A program made the translations under genes and the position numbers. The notes below the pieces were generated by a model. That model was not told the origin of the DNA. It saw only the letters and a program-made list of their open reading frames with translations, and did not search any database. Of a DNA stretch of 41,398 bases, positions 1 to 9,478 are shown in pieces. Every line of letters starts with the position of its first letter. The stretch's first letter is position 1. Source of the DNA: Chitinophaga pinensis (GTDB taxonomy: Bacteria > Bacteroidota > Bacteroidia > Flavobacteriales_D > Crocinitomicaceae); contig CALPWQ020000008.1 in NCBI GenBank assembly GCA_943327315.2, forward strand, positions 1 through 41,398, given 5' to 3'.

Positions 1-1310
1 AAGTCATCGACCAATAAGTCGTAGCGAATCCCTGAACCGACAAAGGCCTTTTTCACCTTCGGATGGGCATCGACCTTGCGGTACAATTCGGTCATCGGCT
101 TGTGCGAGGTGTCGAGATTGCTGCAAATCACGGGGTGAATACAGCTCGGCGAGGAACAACGGGCACAAATGGCTTCGTCTTTCCCCTTCATCTTGTACAT
201 GTTCGCCGATGGACCACCCAAGTCGGAGATGTAGCCCCTAAATTCTGGGTGCTGAACCACTTCTTCGATCTCGGCTAAAATGGATTTCTCACTGCGCGAA
301 GCGATGAATTTCCCCTGATGGGCAGAAATGGTGCAAAAGCTACAACCACCAAAACAGCCGCGGTGCATGTTCACCGAAAATTTAATCATGTCGTAGGCCG
401 GAATGGCGCCGCGTTTCTTGTATTTCGGATGGGGTAGTCGGGTATAGGGCAAATCGAAGGAACGGTCAATTTCGTTCTCGTTCATGGTTTTATACGGCGG
501 ATTAATCACCAAGGTCTGATCGCCAACATGCTGAATAATACGGTCTGCCTCCCACTTATTGGATTCCACTTCAACAATCTTAAAGTTGGCAGCGTACCGG
601 ATTTTATCTTCCAAACAGATCTCATGACTCGCGAGTTCAATCGTTTCCCATTGTTTGTTTTTCGGCAAAGGAAGGGATGAATCTTGCAGAAATGCCACTT
701 GCTTGATGGTGTGTAAATTGGTAAAGGGAACGCCTTTTTTCAACAGCTGCAACATCTCGCGCAAGGGCTGATCGCCCATTCCATACACCAACAAATCGGC
801 TTTGGAATCGACAAGTATGGAAGGCATCAGCTCATCTTTCCAATAGTCGTAATGACTCACTCGGCGCAAGGATGCTTCGATGCCCCCAATCATCACAGGG
901 ACATCAGGGTAGAGTTCTTTTAGGATGTTGCAGTAAACCGTTGTGGCATAATCTGGACGGAATCCAGCTTCTCCGCCGGGTGTATAAGCATCGGTCGATC
1001 GAAGGCGCTTATTTGCAGTGTAATGATTCACCATAGAATCCATGCATCCAGCAGTTACACCAAAGAAATATCGGGGCTTGCCAAACTTTTTGAAGTCACG
1101 TAAATCATCTTTCCAGTTGGGTTGCGCTATGATGCCCACACGGAATCCTTCATCTTCCATGATGCGTCCAATCACCGCAGTACCAAAGGCGGGGTGATCC
1201 ACATATGCGTCGCCAGAAACAAGAATGATATCTAAATCATCCCAGCCGCGCTTTTCGATTTCTTTTTTCGTCAGCGGCATCCAGTCGGTAATTGGTCTTT
1301 CCATTTCCAT
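1..1310 (-). CDS. ygiQ: YgiQ family radical SAM protein (3' part cut off by the window edge)
   Basis: The minus strand is open from an ATG at 1310 to the left edge, giving 436 residues without a stop. The N-terminus reads MEMERPITDWMPLTKKEI, typical of UPF0313/YgiQ. Around residue 318 sits HRGCFGGCSFC, the CxxxCxxC cluster that binds the 4Fe-4S centre in radical SAM enzymes. The N-terminal third matches the YgiQ N-terminal domain (GGIEASLRR, YDYWKD). Family members are usually 600-700 residues, so some 200 C-terminal residues lie outside the window. The substrate of the family is not established. A second in-frame ATG at 1304 is possible. A TAnnTTTG promoter ends only 5 nt before the start, so the message is probably leaderless. 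The gene is divergent from the lipoprotein gene at 1408. Confidence 0.93.
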   Translation of the reverse strand, partial: MEMERPITDWMPLTKKEIEKRGWDDLDIILVSGDAYVDHPAFGTAVIGRIMEDEGFRVGIIAQPNWKDDLRDFKKFGKPRYFFGVTAGCMDSMVNHYTANKRLRSTDAYTPGGEAGFRPDYATTVYCNILKELYPDVPVMIGGIEASLRRVSHYDYWKDELMPSILVDSKADLLVYGMGDQPLREMLQLLKKGVPFTNLHTIKQVAFLQDSSLPLPKNKQWETIELASHEICLEDKIRYAANFKIVEVESNKWEADRIIQHVGDQTLVINPPYKTMNENEIDRSFDLPYTRLPHPKYKKRGAIPAYDMIKFSVNMHRGCFGGCSFCTISAHQGKFIASRSEKSILAEIEEVVQHPEFRGYISDLGGPSANMYKMKGKDEAICARCSSPSCIHPVICSNLDTSHKPMTELYRKVDAHPKVKKAFVGSGIRYDLLVDD

Positions 1311-1315
1311 CGCTG

Positions 1316-1347
1316 CAAAAATACGGAATATACAAGGGCCATGTCAA
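1316..1347 (-). promoter_or_regulatory. Bacteroidota-type promoter for the ygiQ-like gene
   Basis: Read on the minus strand, TTG (1347-1345) is followed after 21 nt by TATTTTTG (1323-1316), which fits the Bacteroidota -33/-7 pattern TTG-N19-23-TAnnTTTG. The ATG begins 5 nt after the -7 box. Confidence 0.6.
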
Positions 1348-1407
1348 GAGTACGATGTGCTTTAAAAGAATGTTTGTAAATTAACAACCGTATTTAGCAG
1401 TTTTTCA

Positions 1408-2346
1408 ATGCGAAACTTATTTTTTGTCTGTTTAGTTCTTGGTGCATGTGCGGGTAAAAAGCATAAATCTGTGCGTGAAAAACGGCAGAATGAAGCACAC
1501 GACTGTGTTTTTCGCATGCAATCGCTGTTTACGGATGCCGAAGATGATTTTTCTTTTCCGCTCTGGTTCAATGAGAAAATAATTGCAACGCAAAAAATAT
1601 CGTCCATCACCCGACGGATCTATTCAACAGAAATAAAAGACGCCGAACGACAATTGCGTGAGAAACGGCAATACTATTTCAATCAAAATGGGATGCTGCG
1701 CTGCTTGGTCATTCGCCACTATTTTGACGATCAAGAAATTGGGATTGTACGCTACGATTACCCGAATGGTCATGACAAATTTGGGTATGGACCTTACAAC
1801 GTAGTAAAAGACTCTTCCCGAATGGATGTTATCCAAGATGCCAATGTTCCCGAGGTAAAAACAACATATTATCCATTCTTTATAGGAACTGAGTTGCTGG
1901 TTTACCGCAATTTGCAAACAGGAAAAAAACGGCATTATTTTCCATCGGGCAAGATTCAAAAAGTGGATTCTATACCAATTCCTCAGCTGCACGATGAGCT
2001 TGTAATGGGAACGGCCTTTTACCCTACAGCACAGTATATTTTGGGGAAAGATGAAATAAAGTCGGAGTTCACACGCTATGTTTATTCGAAAAAAACGGGA
2101 TCCATTGCGCGAATCATTTTTTACAAGGGGCCTTTAACCACAAAAAGAACCATAGCATACAATACGCAAGGAAAGTGTACCGGATTTGTCGATTCTTCGT
2201 TTCACAACGCAAAATTCTTAACTCAATTTCAAACGGTGTTTGCCCTCGATGACAAAGGAAATCCAATGAAAATCAATACATTTAAACGCATCAATGAAAA
2301 TCCAACAATTCTCCAGACTGAACACTTTCTCTATGAACATTACTAA
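1408..2346 (+). CDS. hypothetical lipoprotein, 312 aa
   Basis: The N-terminus MRNLFFVCLVLGACAG is a short type II signal peptide with lipobox LGAC, so the mature protein should be lipid-anchored at Cys14. The rest shows no domain I recognise. It is rich in Tyr/Phe/Lys, with stretches such as YPNGH and FPSGK that resemble the xxPNGK turns of YwqK/MORN-type repeats, which are also the theme of the next gene. Its end overlaps the preferred start of the downstream gene by 14 nt, so the two are probably co-transcribed and perhaps act together at the cell envelope. The sequence gives no direct clue to substrate or partner. Confidence 0.8.
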   Translation: MRNLFFVCLVLGACAGKKHKSVREKRQNEAHDCVFRMQSLFTDAEDDFSFPLWFNEKIIATQKISSITRRIYSTEIKDAERQLREKRQYYFNQNGMLRCLVIRHYFDDQEIGIVRYDYPNGHDKFGYGPYNVVKDSSRMDVIQDANVPEVKTTYYPFFIGTELLVYRNLQTGKKRHYFPSGKIQKVDSIPIPQLHDELVMGTAFYPTAQYILGKDEIKSEFTRYVYSKKTGSIARIIFYKGPLTTKRTIAYNTQGKCTGFVDSSFHNAKFLTQFQTVFALDDKGNPMKINTFKRINENPTILQTEHFLYEHY

Positions 2347-5300
2347 ATCTTTTATCCAGGCGGGCTGCTCATTGGTTCTTGCCTTTGTTTCATTTAGTTT
2401 CAACGCCAATGCGCAAGAAGAAACGGAAGTGAAAACGGCTACCTTCAATGGAGAACAAGTTTTTGTCTATCCCTATTTTGCGCCAACAGGAATGCACAAT
2501 TCCTACTTTGACATGGGCAAGAAAACCAGCCGCAGGCAAGAAATGCTTTCTGAGAAATATTACTACCTCGAGGTGTATGGTGAAGAGGAAGGAATGGCAA
2601 TGTGGAAAGACATGCGCAAAGTCTATCGTAGGGAACGTCGAGAGGAAAAATCCATGGACTACTTTGAGCCAACAAAGCGCTTGAAGCAGGCAGTGCGTAA
2701 AAATCCCGCACCCATGTTAGAACCTCATTATTCCTTGGACCAAGATATCATCCCTTGTTTGGACCCCCTGCCAGATGGGAAGTACATTCAGTATTTTGAA
2801 ACGTTTTATTTGATCGATCAAAAGGGGAATTACAACGATGAAGACAAGGTCGTGGCGGGAATTTTCACGCTGAAAAACAATCAGTTGGAAGGCGAGGCCA
2901 TCTGGATGAATATGCAAGGTGACACCTTGAAAAAAGGCCGCTTTGAAAAAGGCCAAAAAGTGGGTGTATGGATGTTGGAAGAACATACTTTGTCGTCATC
3001 TTGGAATGAATTGAACGCACAAAAGTACATTGACCGTGGGTTCCCAGATATGGATACAACGGTAGAATACGTGAACTACCAACGTGGGGTTAAAAATGGA
3101 AACTACAGTCTATATAACCGTGCAATTTACCCTACACTCGAAGGAACATTCACGGACAATGAGGCCACAGGCACATGGATTTCTCGAACTGTTGGTTACA
3201 TTGGGAAAGGAATATCAAAGACGCGCAACCGCAACAACGAATTGATTACATCACAATATACCTACAGCTCGACAGACCAAATCGTGCGCAAGCCAATCAT
3301 TCGTCGTTTCCTCATGATGGGATATACAGACATTGAATTGGATTATGATTTCGACAGCAAATTTGTAGTCAATGATGAGTTTGCATCCATGTACCGCATG
3401 GGAAATGCAGATGAGGAGCAATTGGACTTGGAGGAAGAGGAATATACGTCCTACGAAGGGGAAGAGTATGAAGAAGACTATTACGGAGAATATGGTGAGG
3501 GTGGTTATTATGGAGAAGAAGGGTACTATGGTGGAGAGGATGCCATTTATGACTCAAAATCGGAAAGCTATATTTCAGGACCAAAATACCGCGATAGTGT
3601 GGGAATTATCTTCAACTACGAAGGGGTCTATGAAAACAAATATCCGAACGGTCAGTTGATGTTCCGCTACGAATTTGTGAATGGCAATTTGGTGGCAGAA
3701 GATACAGTCTTCTGGGACAATGGAATCGCACACGACGTCATTCGATATGATGCGGATTCGAACCAACATATCCATTCTGTTTATGATTATAAAGGAAAAC
3801 TCTACCGCGAAGAAGTTTATGACAGTTTAGGTGAGTTTGTGCGGATTGCTTTTCAACCTGAGACACTAAAAATTATTCAAGTCGATGGATTAAGTGTGGA
3901 AGATCGTGAAGGGTCGAAATACCTCATGTACGATAAAATGGATTCAATCCAATACATGACGACGCCTTCCATCTTGTTCCGTTCTTACTTTAGAGACGAC
4001 CAAAGCAAATTGTACAACCGCAGCTACAACCCACAAGAACGCACATTGCAATTTGCCTTGTATGCAGTAACAGGGAAACAAACGCTTGCTGCTGAGTTGA
4101 CGTTTAGTGAGAATTTTGAAAGCTGGACGGGTACGACGCATTACCGCACAGGAAACCTTGATCTCGCGACAACGCATTCTGCCTCGTTTCGGGAAGACAT
4201 TGAAAAAGACACCATACCGGTGAGAAATGTGAACGGGTACGAAAATATGTTTGATGTTACCGAAGATTTTACCATGTATACGGTGAATGAAAATGGTTCA
4301 ACACCATTAACAGGGAATGTGGATATCTCATTCAAGGAAAAAACATTTAAAGTCAGCACGAAGGATGGAATGAAGCTCGTGTTGCCGGGCAATTTTGAGA
4401 TGTCAAAAGAGATCAGAAAAGACATCTTTCGCTACCGAAAAGGGAAGAAGGCCCACAATTTTGACCTGATCAATACCATAGACGCGTCAGAATGGGACGA
4501 GGATTTCGCGAATGTGATATACAACAATTTAATGGGTGGCTTCTTATCCGATTTCGTGAACTACCCTTTCCAAGGTGGGTATGACGAGTATGATGAAATG
4601 GGCCAAGACTATTATCCTCAAGGCGGAAAAAATGCATCGCCCTATAATAAACGCATCAAAGGGCAAATGCTCAACGGTAAACCTGCTGGAACGTGGTATG
4701 TGTACGATCAAAAAGGCCGTATTTCTTGGGTAATTCCTTTTGAAAATGGCTTGGTCAACGGATTGGTGGTTCAAAATGAAATGATCTATCCGATGTCTGC
4801 AGAAGAACGCGAAATGTCCATGTACGAAGGTGGATACGCGGAAGGTTCGTTCCCGAAAAAAGCAATGCACTACTTGTCCTATTCAACCGAATACAAAAAT
4901 GGATTGAAAAACGGGAAGTTCATCAGCTACCGTTGGGATGGAAAAATCTTGCAAGAAACAAGCTTTAAAGATGGATACATGCACGGACCAGCGTTTGAAC
5001 GCAACGAGATGGCCTTTACAAGCATGAATTATGAGGACGGTGGCTTGGATGGCTATGTGAAAACGTACTTGACATTGGAAGGCCAAGATTCTATTCTCTT
5101 GTACAATCTCAATTTCCAAGGAGGATATTTAAACGGTGAATCGAAGGCTTTCCACATCAACGGAAGTTTGGCGAAACGTGGTTTCTTCCTTACGGGTGAA
5201 GCCATTGAAGACTATGAAGCCTATGACACGCTTGGTTTCCGCTACCATTATGTGAAATTCTTGTACGGATATCCGGTAGAGGAGAAAATCTGGGAAGAAA

Positions 5301-6184
5301 ACCAATTGAGTGTGCGTTACCAATTCGACTGGCGCGATTCGATTTATTTCGAACCATATGATATCACGACATCACAAAGCTTGGATGCTGTCATTGCGGA
5401 TTTGGGATTGGCTGGAGATTACATGGAAGAGCCTTACATGGGACGTCCAAGCTTGATTGAAAAAACAGGAATCAGTTACCACATGACGAAGTACTATCCA
5501 AACGACACAATTGCGCGTGACGGCGGACTGTCGAGCGGTAAGAAAGTGGGCTGCTGGAAATTCTACAGTTATGAAGGTGAAATGCTTTATGAAGTGGATT
5601 ATTTCGATACCGTCATTGTGCTAAATGACAGTGTAAAATTCAAGGCTAAAGGAATCCTAACGGACTACAATGCTGCTGGTAAAAAGCTGAGCGAAAGCTA
5701 CATCATTGAGAAATTTGAAAAATACGACTGCTCGCATACCGACCACTACGAGATTCGTCAGCTCATGACCATCTGGGAAGCACACGATTCCATTCACCGC
5801 ATGAATGGGTACACGAAGAATTATTATGACAATGGGGTGCTTCAAAATGAAGGAACGATGAAAAACGGATTGCCTGATGGCGTTTGGAAATTCTACGATC
5901 CGTTTGGGAAACTAAATCAAGTGGGCGTCTATGTCCTTGGGAAACGCGACGGCCGTTGGTTGGGTGGAGATTTGTCTAAAACAAAATACTTAGGCGATAT
6001 ATGCTTGAACCCGAACATGCCTGACCTCGAAGAGCAGATTAGCTACCGCGAAAAATTGTTGGACATTGTTATCACGAATTACCGCATGGGGAAAGCCCTG
6101 AATAAAGAGTTTTATGATGTCAATTTGAATGATTATGAAGATGTAGAATTCGAATTCGAAGGGGAAATTATTGAAGAAGAATAA
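2333..6184 (+). CDS. giant secreted MORN/YwqK-like repeat protein, 1283 aa
   Basis: Starting at the ATG at 2333 gives a clean type I signal peptide (hydrophobic SFIQAGCSLVLAFVSF, then ANA before QEE). The longer reading from 2294 puts charged residues ahead of it and overlaps the previous gene more. The body contains many degenerate repeats of the type G-x-W-x-x-Y-[YD]-x-x-G-K-x-x-x-x-x-x-Y-x-x-G-x-x-x-G (for example LNGKPAGTWYVYDQKGR near residue 780 and GTMKNGLPDGVWKFYDPFG near 1190). These match MORN_2/YwqK-like repeats. A very acidic Tyr/Glu/Gly stretch lies near residues 365-410. No T9SS sorting domain is seen at the C-terminus, which ends in an acidic tail. I infer a periplasmic or surface role, but no function can be named. 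It is probably in an operon with the lipoprotein upstream. Confidence 0.85.
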   Translation: MNITKSFIQAGCSLVLAFVSFSFNANAQEETEVKTATFNGEQVFVYPYFAPTGMHNSYFDMGKKTSRRQEMLSEKYYYLEVYGEEEGMAMWKDMRKVYRRERREEKSMDYFEPTKRLKQAVRKNPAPMLEPHYSLDQDIIPCLDPLPDGKYIQYFETFYLIDQKGNYNDEDKVVAGIFTLKNNQLEGEAIWMNMQGDTLKKGRFEKGQKVGVWMLEEHTLSSSWNELNAQKYIDRGFPDMDTTVEYVNYQRGVKNGNYSLYNRAIYPTLEGTFTDNEATGTWISRTVGYIGKGISKTRNRNNELITSQYTYSSTDQIVRKPIIRRFLMMGYTDIELDYDFDSKFVVNDEFASMYRMGNADEEQLDLEEEEYTSYEGEEYEEDYYGEYGEGGYYGEEGYYGGEDAIYDSKSESYISGPKYRDSVGIIFNYEGVYENKYPNGQLMFRYEFVNGNLVAEDTVFWDNGIAHDVIRYDADSNQHIHSVYDYKGKLYREEVYDSLGEFVRIAFQPETLKIIQVDGLSVEDREGSKYLMYDKMDSIQYMTTPSILFRSYFRDDQSKLYNRSYNPQERTLQFALYAVTGKQTLAAELTFSENFESWTGTTHYRTGNLDLATTHSASFREDIEKDTIPVRNVNGYENMFDVTEDFTMYTVNENGSTPLTGNVDISFKEKTFKVSTKDGMKLVLPGNFEMSKEIRKDIFRYRKGKKAHNFDLINTIDASEWDEDFANVIYNNLMGGFLSDFVNYPFQGGYDEYDEMGQDYYPQGGKNASPYNKRIKGQMLNGKPAGTWYVYDQKGRISWVIPFENGLVNGLVVQNEMIYPMSAEEREMSMYEGGYAEGSFPKKAMHYLSYSTEYKNGLKNGKFISYRWDGKILQETSFKDGYMHGPAFERNEMAFTSMNYEDGGLDGYVKTYLTLEGQDSILLYNLNFQGGYLNGESKAFHINGSLAKRGFFLTGEAIEDYEAYDTLGFRYHYVKFLYGYPVEEKIWEENQLSVRYQFDWRDSIYFEPYDITTSQSLDAVIADLGLAGDYMEEPYMGRPSLIEKTGISYHMTKYYPNDTIARDGGLSSGKKVGCWKFYSYEGEMLYEVDYFDTVIVLNDSVKFKAKGILTDYNAAGKKLSESYIIEKFEKYDCSHTDHYEIRQLMTIWEAHDSIHRMNGYTKNYYDNGVLQNEGTMKNGLPDGVWKFYDPFGKLNQVGVYVLGKRDGRWLGGDLSKTKYLGDICLNPNMPDLEEQISYREKLLDIVITNYRMGKALNKEFYDVNLNDYEDVEFEFEGEIIEEE

Positions 6185-6206
6185 TGCCCGAGAATCTGTA
6201 CCTTTG
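6171..6206 (+). promoter_or_regulatory. candidate promoter for the aminopeptidase gene
   Basis: TACCTTTG at 6199-6206 is a perfect TAnnTTTG -7 box. A TTG at 6171-6173 lies 25 nt upstream, slightly far for a -33 box. The box lies downstream of the ATG at 6184, so that upstream ATG is unlikely to be the start for this transcript. Confidence 0.55.
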
Positions 6207-6222
6207 TACAATACATTCAAGC

Positions 6223-7617
6223 ATGATGAACATAGAACAATATAGCACCATCCCAGCGGGTTCGTTGGTCGTGATTGCTGGAAAAAAAACAGCTCAAGAT
6301 AAAAAATTGAGTACGGAAGTACGAGAGTTTGTCGGACGTTTCAATGCGGGATCAGAAAACTTTGATTTTCAAAAAGCATCCAATGGATATACTTTCTTGG
6401 TGAAAGACTCACTTTCTCACGAACAACTTCGCGTGCACGGCAGCAAGATTCTTTCTTCATTAAATAAAGAAGTAAAAGAACTTTCAGTCTATGGAGATGA
6501 TAAAAAGGTGCTGCATGTTCTCGAAGGATTGATGTTATCGTCTTACCAGTATTTGCGGTTCTTCAAGGATGCATCTAAAAAAGCACATGTACTTCAAACA
6601 ATACACGTTTCCGATGAGGTAAGTGATAGAAAAATTGCCGAATTGAAATCTGTTGCTAAGGCCGTATTTTGGGCAAGAGACAAGGTCAATGATCCCGTGT
6701 CTCACCTCAATGCAATGCAGCTGAGCGATGCGATAAGTGCCTTGGGTGCTGAAGCCGGATTTTCTGTTCAGGTCCTTGAGAAAACACAAATTGAATCTCT
6801 CAAAATGGGTGGGCTTTTAGCGGTGAATAAAGGGTCAATCGACCCGCCAACATTCACCATCATGGAGTACAAGCCTGAAAAACCAGTGAACAAGCAACCC
6901 ATTGTGTTGGTCGGAAAAGGTGTGGTTTATGATACAGGAGGATTGAGCTTAAAGCCAACTCCAGGATCGATGGATTGCATGAAAAGTGACATGGCGGGTG
7001 CAGCATGTATGGCAGGAACCATTTATTTGGCGGCACTTCAAAAATTGAAAGTGCATGTCATTGGCTTAATCCCAGCAACAGACAATCGACCAGGATTGAA
7101 CGCCTATGCTCCAGGGGATGTCATTACCATGTTCGATGGAACAACCGTGGAAGTATTAAATACCGACGCCGAAGGACGAATGATCTTGGCAGATGCGCTT
7201 TCTTACGCAGCGAAGTATAAACCTGAATTGGTGATTGATGCTGCAACATTGACGGGTGCTGCATTGCGTGCGATTGGCACCAAGGCATCTGTAATCATGG
7301 GGAATGCGGGTAAAGATGTATTTGAGAAGTTGGAAGAATCTGGTGATGAGGTGCACGAACGCGTGGTCCGCTTTCCGTTCTGGGATGACTATCTCGAAGA
7401 AATGAAATCGAGTATCGCAGACTTGAAAAACATTGGCGGTCCAAATGCAGGAATGATTACAGCAGGTAAATTCTTAGAACATTTTGTGAAAGCACCGTAT
7501 GTCCACATGGACATTGCGGGACCAGCATGGTTGGATGCCAAAGAAGATTATAAAGGGCAAGGTGGAACAGGTGCAGGTATTCGTTTGCTCTACACCTTCC
7601 TGAAAAAGATGAAATAA
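6223..7617 (+). CDS. pepA: M17 family leucyl aminopeptidase
   Basis: The protein is a dinuclear-metal cytosolic aminopeptidase of peptidase family M17. The C-terminal catalytic domain carries the GKGVVYDTGGLSLKP segment with its Lys/Asp ligands, SDMAG, and the family signature NTDAEGRMILADAL with Asp, Glu and Arg of the active site. The N-terminal domain is weakly conserved, as is usual. At 464 residues it is close to family length (450-500). The reading frame is open from an ATG at 6184 that overlaps the previous stop, but a TACCTTTG promoter at 6199-6206 makes the MM pair at 6223/6226 the better start. The stop overlaps the start of pdxA by one base (TAATG), so translation of the two is probably coupled. 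Confidence 0.95.
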   Translation: MMNIEQYSTIPAGSLVVIAGKKTAQDKKLSTEVREFVGRFNAGSENFDFQKASNGYTFLVKDSLSHEQLRVHGSKILSSLNKEVKELSVYGDDKKVLHVLEGLMLSSYQYLRFFKDASKKAHVLQTIHVSDEVSDRKIAELKSVAKAVFWARDKVNDPVSHLNAMQLSDAISALGAEAGFSVQVLEKTQIESLKMGGLLAVNKGSIDPPTFTIMEYKPEKPVNKQPIVLVGKGVVYDTGGLSLKPTPGSMDCMKSDMAGAACMAGTIYLAALQKLKVHVIGLIPATDNRPGLNAYAPGDVITMFDGTTVEVLNTDAEGRMILADALSYAAKYKPELVIDAATLTGAALRAIGTKASVIMGNAGKDVFEKLEESGDEVHERVVRFPFWDDYLEEMKSSIADLKNIGGPNAGMITAGKFLEHFVKAPYVHMDIAGPAWLDAKEDYKGQGGTGAGIRLLYTFLKKMK

Positions 7618-8723
7618 TGGAGAAGGAAAAAGAAGTAGTAAAAGAGCAGGGTAGCGCACATCCAGTGCGCGTGGGCATCTCCATCGGCGACATGAATGGA
7701 ATCGGTCCCGAAATAATTATAAAAGCACTTCGCGACTCACGCATGTTGCTCGATTGCACACCAGTGATTTATGGCTCAAATAAAATCTTTGCACATTATA
7801 AAAAGCTGCTCAACGACAACGAGTTCGTTTATACCTCATGCCGCACAGCAGAAGAGGCGCAAAACCGAAAAGTAAACTTGGTCAATGTTTGGAACGAGGA
7901 GGTGGAACTGGAGATTGGAAAAGCAACAGAAGCAGGAGGTAAACATGCATTCTTATCCTTGGAGCGCGCTACGCAAGATCTTGCCGAAGGAAAGGTGGAC
8001 GTGTTGGTCACTGCACCGATTTCAAAGGATGCCATGGGGAAATCTGGCTTTCAGTTTCCTGGACATACAGAGTACCTGGCACATTTGGCGGGTGAACCAG
8101 AGGCCTTGATGATCTTGGTAGCTGGAACATTGCGCGTGGCATTGGTCACAACACATATCCCAATCAAAGAAGTAAGCACGTCACTTACGCGAGAAAAAAT
8201 TCTTCAAAAAATTAAGATGTTTGAAAGCAGTTTGAAGAAGGACTTTGGCATCATTCGCCCTAAAATCGCAGTCTTTGGCTTGAATCCTCACGCAGGAGAG
8301 AATGGCAAAATGGGAACCGAAGAACAAGAAACCATTACGCCCGCCATCAACATGGCAAAAAATGAAGAAATCATGGCGTTTGGACCTTTTCCTGCGGATG
8401 GCTTCTTTGGCTCGGATGGCAGACACCAGTTCGATGGTATTCTGGCCATGTACCACGACCAAGGATTGGCAGCATTCAAAGCCTTAGCATTTGATGATGG
8501 GGTCAATTACACGGCTGGATTGCCAATCGTGCGCACCTCACCTGACCACGGTACGGCATTCGATATTGCAGGACAAAACAAAGCCTCCGAACAATCCTTC
8601 CGTAGTGCTATATATCAAGCGATTGATGTATTTCGCTGCCGAAAAATGAGCAAAGAAATGAACGCAAATCCATTGCCAGTTAGTGTGAAGGAACGCCGCC
8701 GTTCAAGCAGTGATATTGAGTAA
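7617..8723 (+). CDS. pdxA: 4-hydroxythreonine-4-phosphate dehydrogenase
   Basis: PdxA oxidises 4-phosphohydroxy-L-threonine in the DXP-dependent pathway to pyridoxal 5'-phosphate. Supporting motifs, in order, are SIGDMNGIGPEI at the N-terminus, VTAPISKDAM, FPGHTEYLAHL with a metal-ligand His, GLNPHAGENG, MYHDQGLAAFK with a second ligand His, and SPDHGTAFDIAG near the C-terminus. The length of 368 residues is somewhat above the usual 330-350, the excess being short charged tails at both ends. It starts on the TAATG overlap with pepA. No other pyridoxine gene is in the window. The next gene has its own promoter, so this pair is probably a separate operon. Confidence 0.97.
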   Translation: MEKEKEVVKEQGSAHPVRVGISIGDMNGIGPEIIIKALRDSRMLLDCTPVIYGSNKIFAHYKKLLNDNEFVYTSCRTAEEAQNRKVNLVNVWNEEVELEIGKATEAGGKHAFLSLERATQDLAEGKVDVLVTAPISKDAMGKSGFQFPGHTEYLAHLAGEPEALMILVAGTLRVALVTTHIPIKEVSTSLTREKILQKIKMFESSLKKDFGIIRPKIAVFGLNPHAGENGKMGTEEQETITPAINMAKNEEIMAFGPFPADGFFGSDGRHQFDGILAMYHDQGLAAFKALAFDDGVNYTAGLPIVRTSPDHGTAFDIAGQNKASEQSFRSAIYQAIDVFRCRKMSKEMNANPLPVSVKERRRSSSDIE

Positions 8724-8779
8724 GTTTTCATTTTCGGGTAAAAAAAGAACAGTTATTAACACTATTGCGTTAAAATTGT

Positions 8780-8787
8780 TACCTTTG
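8780..8787 (+). promoter_or_regulatory. -7 promoter element of the yceD-rpmF-plsX-fabH operon
   Basis: TACCTTTG is a perfect TAnnTTTG box, 20 nt before the preferred GTG start at 8808. No convincing -33 TTG lies at the ideal distance. Confidence 0.6.
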
Positions 8788-8807
8788 CCCTCCAATTTTT
8801 GATCAGC

Positions 8808-9464
8808 GTGAAGTCGAAAATAACATTCGTAATCCCTTTCGTTGGCCTCAAAGTGGGCTTTCATGAATTTGATTTTGAAATTCATGATACGTTCTTTGAA
8901 GAAAAGGAGTATTCCATCATTCACAAGGGAAATGTGAATGTGCATTTGGTACTGGAAAAGAAGGAAACGATGATGATTGCGGAATTCAATCTCTCAGGAA
9001 ATGTTTCGACATCCTGCGACCGGTGCGATGATCCAATCGATGTTCCAGTAAAAGGGCAGTTTCGATTGGTGTACAAATTTGCACTTGAACCAAGTGAAGA
9101 TGAAACGCTCATCGTTTTACATCCCGATTCATATGAATTGGATGTCAGCGATAATTTATATGAGCTAATTACCGTGTCTATGCCAGCGCGTACGGTCCAC
9201 AAAGAAGGCCAATGCAATGAAGAGATGCTAAGTTTAATCAGTCAATACACCGTGCATCAAGGGCCATCAGAGGATGACCATGATGATGATGATGATTGGG
9301 ACGACGATGATGATGATTGGGACGACGACGACGATGATTCAGATGATGATGATTCAGAAGATGGTGATTTGGGCATAGAAGAGAAAGAAACTAATGAAAG
9401 CGTTGACAACGACGGACCGATTGATCCACGTTGGAATGCGTTAAAAAATTTGAATAATAATTAA
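8808..9464 (+). CDS. yceD: DUF177/YceD family protein with a long poly-Asp tail
   Basis: DUF177 proteins sit directly before rpmF in many bacteria, and the plant/bacterial family is linked to 23S rRNA processing; the bacterial role is only partly known. The N-terminus (FVIPFVGLKVG) is typical, and CDRCDDPI near residue 67 is the conserved CxxC. The family-typical C-terminus IDPRWNALKNL is present. Just before it lies a segment of about 30 residues made almost only of Asp with spaced Trp and Ser, encoded by GAT/GAC repeats at about 9279-9365. No ATG start is available. GTG at 8808 or TTG at 8799 are the options, and GTG gives the better match to family N-termini. It is followed 14 nt later by rpmF. 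Confidence 0.88.
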   Translation: MKSKITFVIPFVGLKVGFHEFDFEIHDTFFEEKEYSIIHKGNVNVHLVLEKKETMMIAEFNLSGNVSTSCDRCDDPIDVPVKGQFRLVYKFALEPSEDETLIVLHPDSYELDVSDNLYELITVSMPARTVHKEGQCNEEMLSLISQYTVHQGPSEDDHDDDDDWDDDDDDWDDDDDDSDDDDSEDGDLGIEEKETNESVDNDGPIDPRWNALKNLNNN

Positions 9465-9478
9465 TATAAACACATAAA

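Noticed and set aside
2294-2332. Upstream start for the MORN-like protein
   Set aside because: It would add 13 residues before the signal peptide and increase the overlap with the previous gene.
3369-5323. Several long antisense reading frames inside the MORN-like gene
   Set aside because: They are shadows of the coding strand, with no start context or homology.
6184-6222. Upstream ATG of pepA overlapping the previous stop
   Set aside because: A perfect -7 box lies after it, so the transcript from that promoter cannot include this start.
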